Made by a program: the position numbers and the translations under genes. 35,380 bases of DNA from Streptomyces sp. SM11 (GTDB lineage: Bacteria > Actinomycetota > Actinomycetes > Streptomycetales > Streptomycetaceae). The notes beneath the pieces were generated by a model that was not told where the DNA came from, searched no databases, and was given only the letters and a program-made list of their open reading frames with translations. Numbering within the stretch: the stretch's first letter is position 1; each line of letters starts with the position of its first letter. Below are positions 33,728 to 35,380 of the stretch, one piece after another. The stretch spans positions 4,657 to 40,036 of the forward strand of contig NZ_NEUE01000103.1 of NCBI RefSeq assembly GCF_002910905.1. The letters are read 5' to 3'.

Positions 33728-33781
33728 ATGAGAGTCCAGAGCGCACTTCCCACGAGGAGGCACGGGTGGCCGAGACTCTGA
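33728..33781 (+). CDS. 17-codon upstream ORF overlapping the gbn start
   Basis: ATG 33728 to TGA 33779-33781 encodes MRVQSALPTRRHGWPRL. It has an excellent GGGAGGGG ribosome site (33715-33722) 5 bp upstream, and a GATC lies exactly between that site and the ATG. Its last 16 bp overlap the gbn coding region in another frame, and the gbn ribosome site lies inside it. Translation of this ORF should therefore couple to or compete with gbn translation. Confidence 0.45.
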   Translation: MRVQSALPTRRHGWPRL

Positions 33782-33987
33782 AGAAGGGCAGCCGGGTAAC
33801 CGGCGCCGCGCGTGACAAGCTCGCGGCAGACCTGAAGAAGAAGTACGACTCCGGTGCGAGCATCCGGGCGCTGGCCGAGGAAACCGGCCGCTCCTACGGG
33901 TTCGTCCACCGGATGCTCAGTGAGTCCGGAGTGACGCTGCGGGGACGTGGCGGCGCGACACGAGGCAAGAGGGCCGCTTCGGCCTGA
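33766..33987 (+). CDS. gbn: Gbn-like small nucleoid-associated HTH protein
   Basis: The product is 73 residues from GTG 33766, with AGGAGG 5 bp upstream. A Lys-rich N-terminus (ETLKKGSRVTGAARDKLAADLKKKY) leads into a helix-turn-helix at about 30-56 (GASIRALAEETGRSYGFVHRML), followed by a basic tail RGRGGATRGKRAAS. Length, sequence type and position (ABC-F upstream, enoyl-CoA hydratase downstream) match S. coelicolor SCO1839, described as the GATC-binding nucleoid protein Gbn. It should coat or bend DNA and influence development. Clustered GATC sites and a short overlapping ORF precede it. Confidence 0.85.
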   Translation: MAETLKKGSRVTGAARDKLAADLKKKYDSGASIRALAEETGRSYGFVHRMLSESGVTLRGRGGATRGKRAASA

Positions 33988-34043
33988 GGTCTCTGAGCTC
34001 TCGGCGTCTTCGGCGTCATTCGGGCCCAACGGAACTCGGGGTG

Positions 34044-34077
34044 ACCACCCGGCCGACCGCAAGGTCGTCCGGGTGGT
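34044..34077 (+). terminator. Terminator after gbn
   Basis: ACCACCCGG (34044-34052) and CCGGGTGGT (34069-34077) enclose an inner GACC-GCAA-GGTC stem with a GNRA loop. A T-containing stretch (TACTGTTCAGTCACTTCTTT) follows. It lies between gbn and the enoyl-CoA hydratase gene. Confidence 0.75.
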
Positions 34078-34132
34078 TACTGTTCAGTCACTTCTTTCCG
34101 AGTGCTGACTGCACCCCATCCGGAGGCGCCCC

Positions 34133-34924
34133 ATGACCTCGCTCGACACTGTGCTCGACAAGGACGGCGTACGGCTCACCGTTGACGATGCCGTCGCCAC
34201 GGTGACGCTCACCCGTCCGGCCAAACGCAACGCTCAGTCTCCCGCTCTGTGGCGGGCGTTGACCGAGGCCGGACGGGCGCTGCCCGGCACGGTGCGCGTC
34301 GTGGTGCTCCGCGGCGAGGGCAAGTCCTTCTCCGCGGGCCTCGACCGGCAGGCCTTCACCCCCGAGGGATTCGACGGCGAGCCGTCGTTCCTCGACATGG
34401 CGCGCGGCCCGGAGGCCGAGCTCGACGCGACCATCGCCGAGTACCAGGAGGCGTTCACCTGGTGGCGCCGCAACGACCTCGTGTCGATCGCGACGGTCCA
34501 GGGCCACGCCATCGGCGCCGGTTTTCAGCTCGCCCTCGCCTGCGATCTGCGGATCGTCGCCGAGGACGTGCAGTTCGCCATGCGCGAGACGAGCCTCGGC
34601 CTCGTTCCCGACCTCACGGGCACCCACCCCCTGGTGCACCTCGTGGGGTATGCCCGCGCGCTCGAAATCTGCGCCACCGGCCGCTTCGTGCACGCCGAGG
34701 AGGCCGAGCGCACCGGCCTCGCCAACCTCGTGGTTCCCGCCGACCAGCTCGACGCGGCGGCCCGCGACCTGGCCGCCGCTCTGCTGGCGGCCCCCCGTGA
34801 CGCCGTCGTCGAGACCAAGGCCCTCCTCGGCGGCGCGCTCTCGCGTGACTACGAGGAGCAGCGCGTCGCCGAGCGGGCCGCCCAGGGCCGCCGGCTCCGC
34901 GACCTGGCGGGCATCACCGACTGA
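34133..34924 (+). CDS. Enoyl-CoA hydratase/isomerase family protein (EchA12-like)
   Basis: The product is 263 residues from ATG 34133, with GGAGG 6 bp upstream. It has the crotonase fold: oxyanion-hole segments SFSAGLDRQAF and VQGHAIGAGFQLALACDLRI. Counterparts of both catalytic glutamates are in MRETSLGLVP and ARALEICATG. It would hydrate or isomerise enoyl-CoA thioesters in fatty-acid or branched-acid breakdown. The VPDLTGTHPL stretch replaces the usual PGAGGTQRL, so specificity may differ. From memory an ABC-F gene also neighbours echA12 in mycobacteria, so the linkage is old. Its end overlaps the convergent edge gene by 11 bp. Confidence 0.9.
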   Translation: MTSLDTVLDKDGVRLTVDDAVATVTLTRPAKRNAQSPALWRALTEAGRALPGTVRVVVLRGEGKSFSAGLDRQAFTPEGFDGEPSFLDMARGPEAELDATIAEYQEAFTWWRRNDLVSIATVQGHAIGAGFQLALACDLRIVAEDVQFAMRETSLGLVPDLTGTHPLVHLVGYARALEICATGRFVHAEEAERTGLANLVVPADQLDAAARDLAAALLAAPRDAVVETKALLGGALSRDYEEQRVAERAAQGRRLRDLAGITD

Positions 34925-35380
34925 CCACCTCCGTGACCAGCACCGACACCGGCAGCCGCTCCTCCGTGGCCGCCGCCACCGCCGTGCGCACCGACCGGGC
35001 GACATCCAGCGTCCGGTGATCCGCGGCCGCCGCCACCTCGACCCGTACGTGGTCCGGGGCGGTGTGCACGGGGCTGCCCAGGACCCGGGTCAGTGAGACG
35101 ACGCCCGGCGCCCCGGCGGCCGCCGTTGCCACCGGGCCCTCCGGCTTCGCGCCCCGGGCCGTGGCCGTCGCCGTCACCTGAGCGGTCACCTGATCGGGCG
35201 CGCCGTCCTCCAGCAATGCCGTCACCGTCAGATCCACCTCGGCGATCTCCAGACCCAGCCGGGCGGCGGCGGTGAGGAGCGCCGCGCGCAGGGCCGCCGC
35301 GGAGTCGGGCAGCGGCCGGTCCGGGGCGGCCGAGAACTCCGCCTCGATCCGAAGCGGCCCCGGCGGCAGCGCGCTCGGCG
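34914..35380 (-). CDS. Hypothetical protein, C-terminal part (cut by window edge)
   Basis: The frame is open from the window edge to a TGA at 34914-34916, giving at least 155 residues; the start lies beyond the window. It reads LPPGPLRIEAEFSAAPDRPL, then alternating strands (VDLTVTALLED, DHVRVEVAAAADHRTLDVAR) and ends RLPVSVLVTEVVSR. The strand-helix layout is like Asp23-type (DUF322) cell-envelope stress proteins, and Streptomyces homologues are, I think, labelled P10-family proteins. Function unknown. It is convergent with, and overlaps, the enoyl-CoA hydratase gene. Confidence 0.65.
   Translation of the reverse strand, partial: PSALPPGPLRIEAEFSAAPDRPLPDSAAALRAALLTAAARLGLEIAEVDLTVTALLEDGAPDQVTAQVTATATARGAKPEGPVATAAAGAPGVVSLTRVLGSPVHTAPDHVRVEVAAAADHRTLDVARSVRTAVAAATEERLPVSVLVTEVVSR

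Overview
The window is high-GC DNA with strong third-position G/C bias, GTG and TTG starts, many 1-4 bp gene overlaps and apparently leaderless genes, which fits a Streptomyces chromosome. Gene content and order (pit transporter, cobalamin genes, LAETG surface protein, ectABCD, and the ABC-F / Gbn-like / enoyl-CoA hydratase trio) match, from memory, the S. coelicolor region around SCO1838-SCO1867. This is core-type chromosome. I see no phage, insertion sequence, CRISPR array, tRNA or rRNA.

Layout. Positions 1-3067 (minus): the start of a sensor histidine kinase, a membrane protein of unknown function, a GNAT acetyltransferase and an IclR regulator. Divergent from the regulator, 3304-5432 (plus) carries a ketoglutarate-semialdehyde-type aldehyde dehydrogenase coupled to a DUF1349 protein. 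Next come a FrnE-like DsbA oxidoreductase (5600-6316), a class V aminotransferase (6419-7477), a decayed old-yellow-enzyme remnant (7543-7734) and a two-domain VOC / maleylpyruvate-isomerase-like protein (7710-8744, minus). The ectABCD operon (12181 down to 8845, minus) makes ectoine and 5-hydroxyectoine. A second class V aminotransferase and a divergent amidohydrolase follow, then a secreted LAETG protein with a structured upstream region.

Positions 16198-25800 hold cobalamin genes: a CobE/CobC-type fusion, a ZIP transporter, and a riboswitch-controlled minus-strand operon read as short leader ORF, cobD/cbiB, cobQ, ChlI-ChlD-like chelatase, cobO, cobB. Together these cover cobalt insertion (the large CobN subunit is not here), corrinoid adenosylation, amidation and aminopropanol attachment. 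Positions 25855-27369 carry a Pit phosphate transporter preceded by a good PHO-box candidate, plus a small membrane protein. Positions 27647-31469 carry a class II aldolase, an alpha/beta hydrolase, a large unknown protein and a VOC protein. Positions 31763-34924 carry an ABC-F ATPase, a Gbn-like nucleoid protein and an enoyl-CoA hydratase. A gene truncated by the window edge ends the sequence.

No wholly new multi-gene system is evident. The most interesting signals are regulatory: three short upstream ORFs (in the B12 riboswitch leader, before the ABC-F gene, and overlapping the gbn start), clustered GATC sites upstream of the Gbn-like gene, stem-loops in the ect intergenic spacers, and an apparent gene-decay scar.
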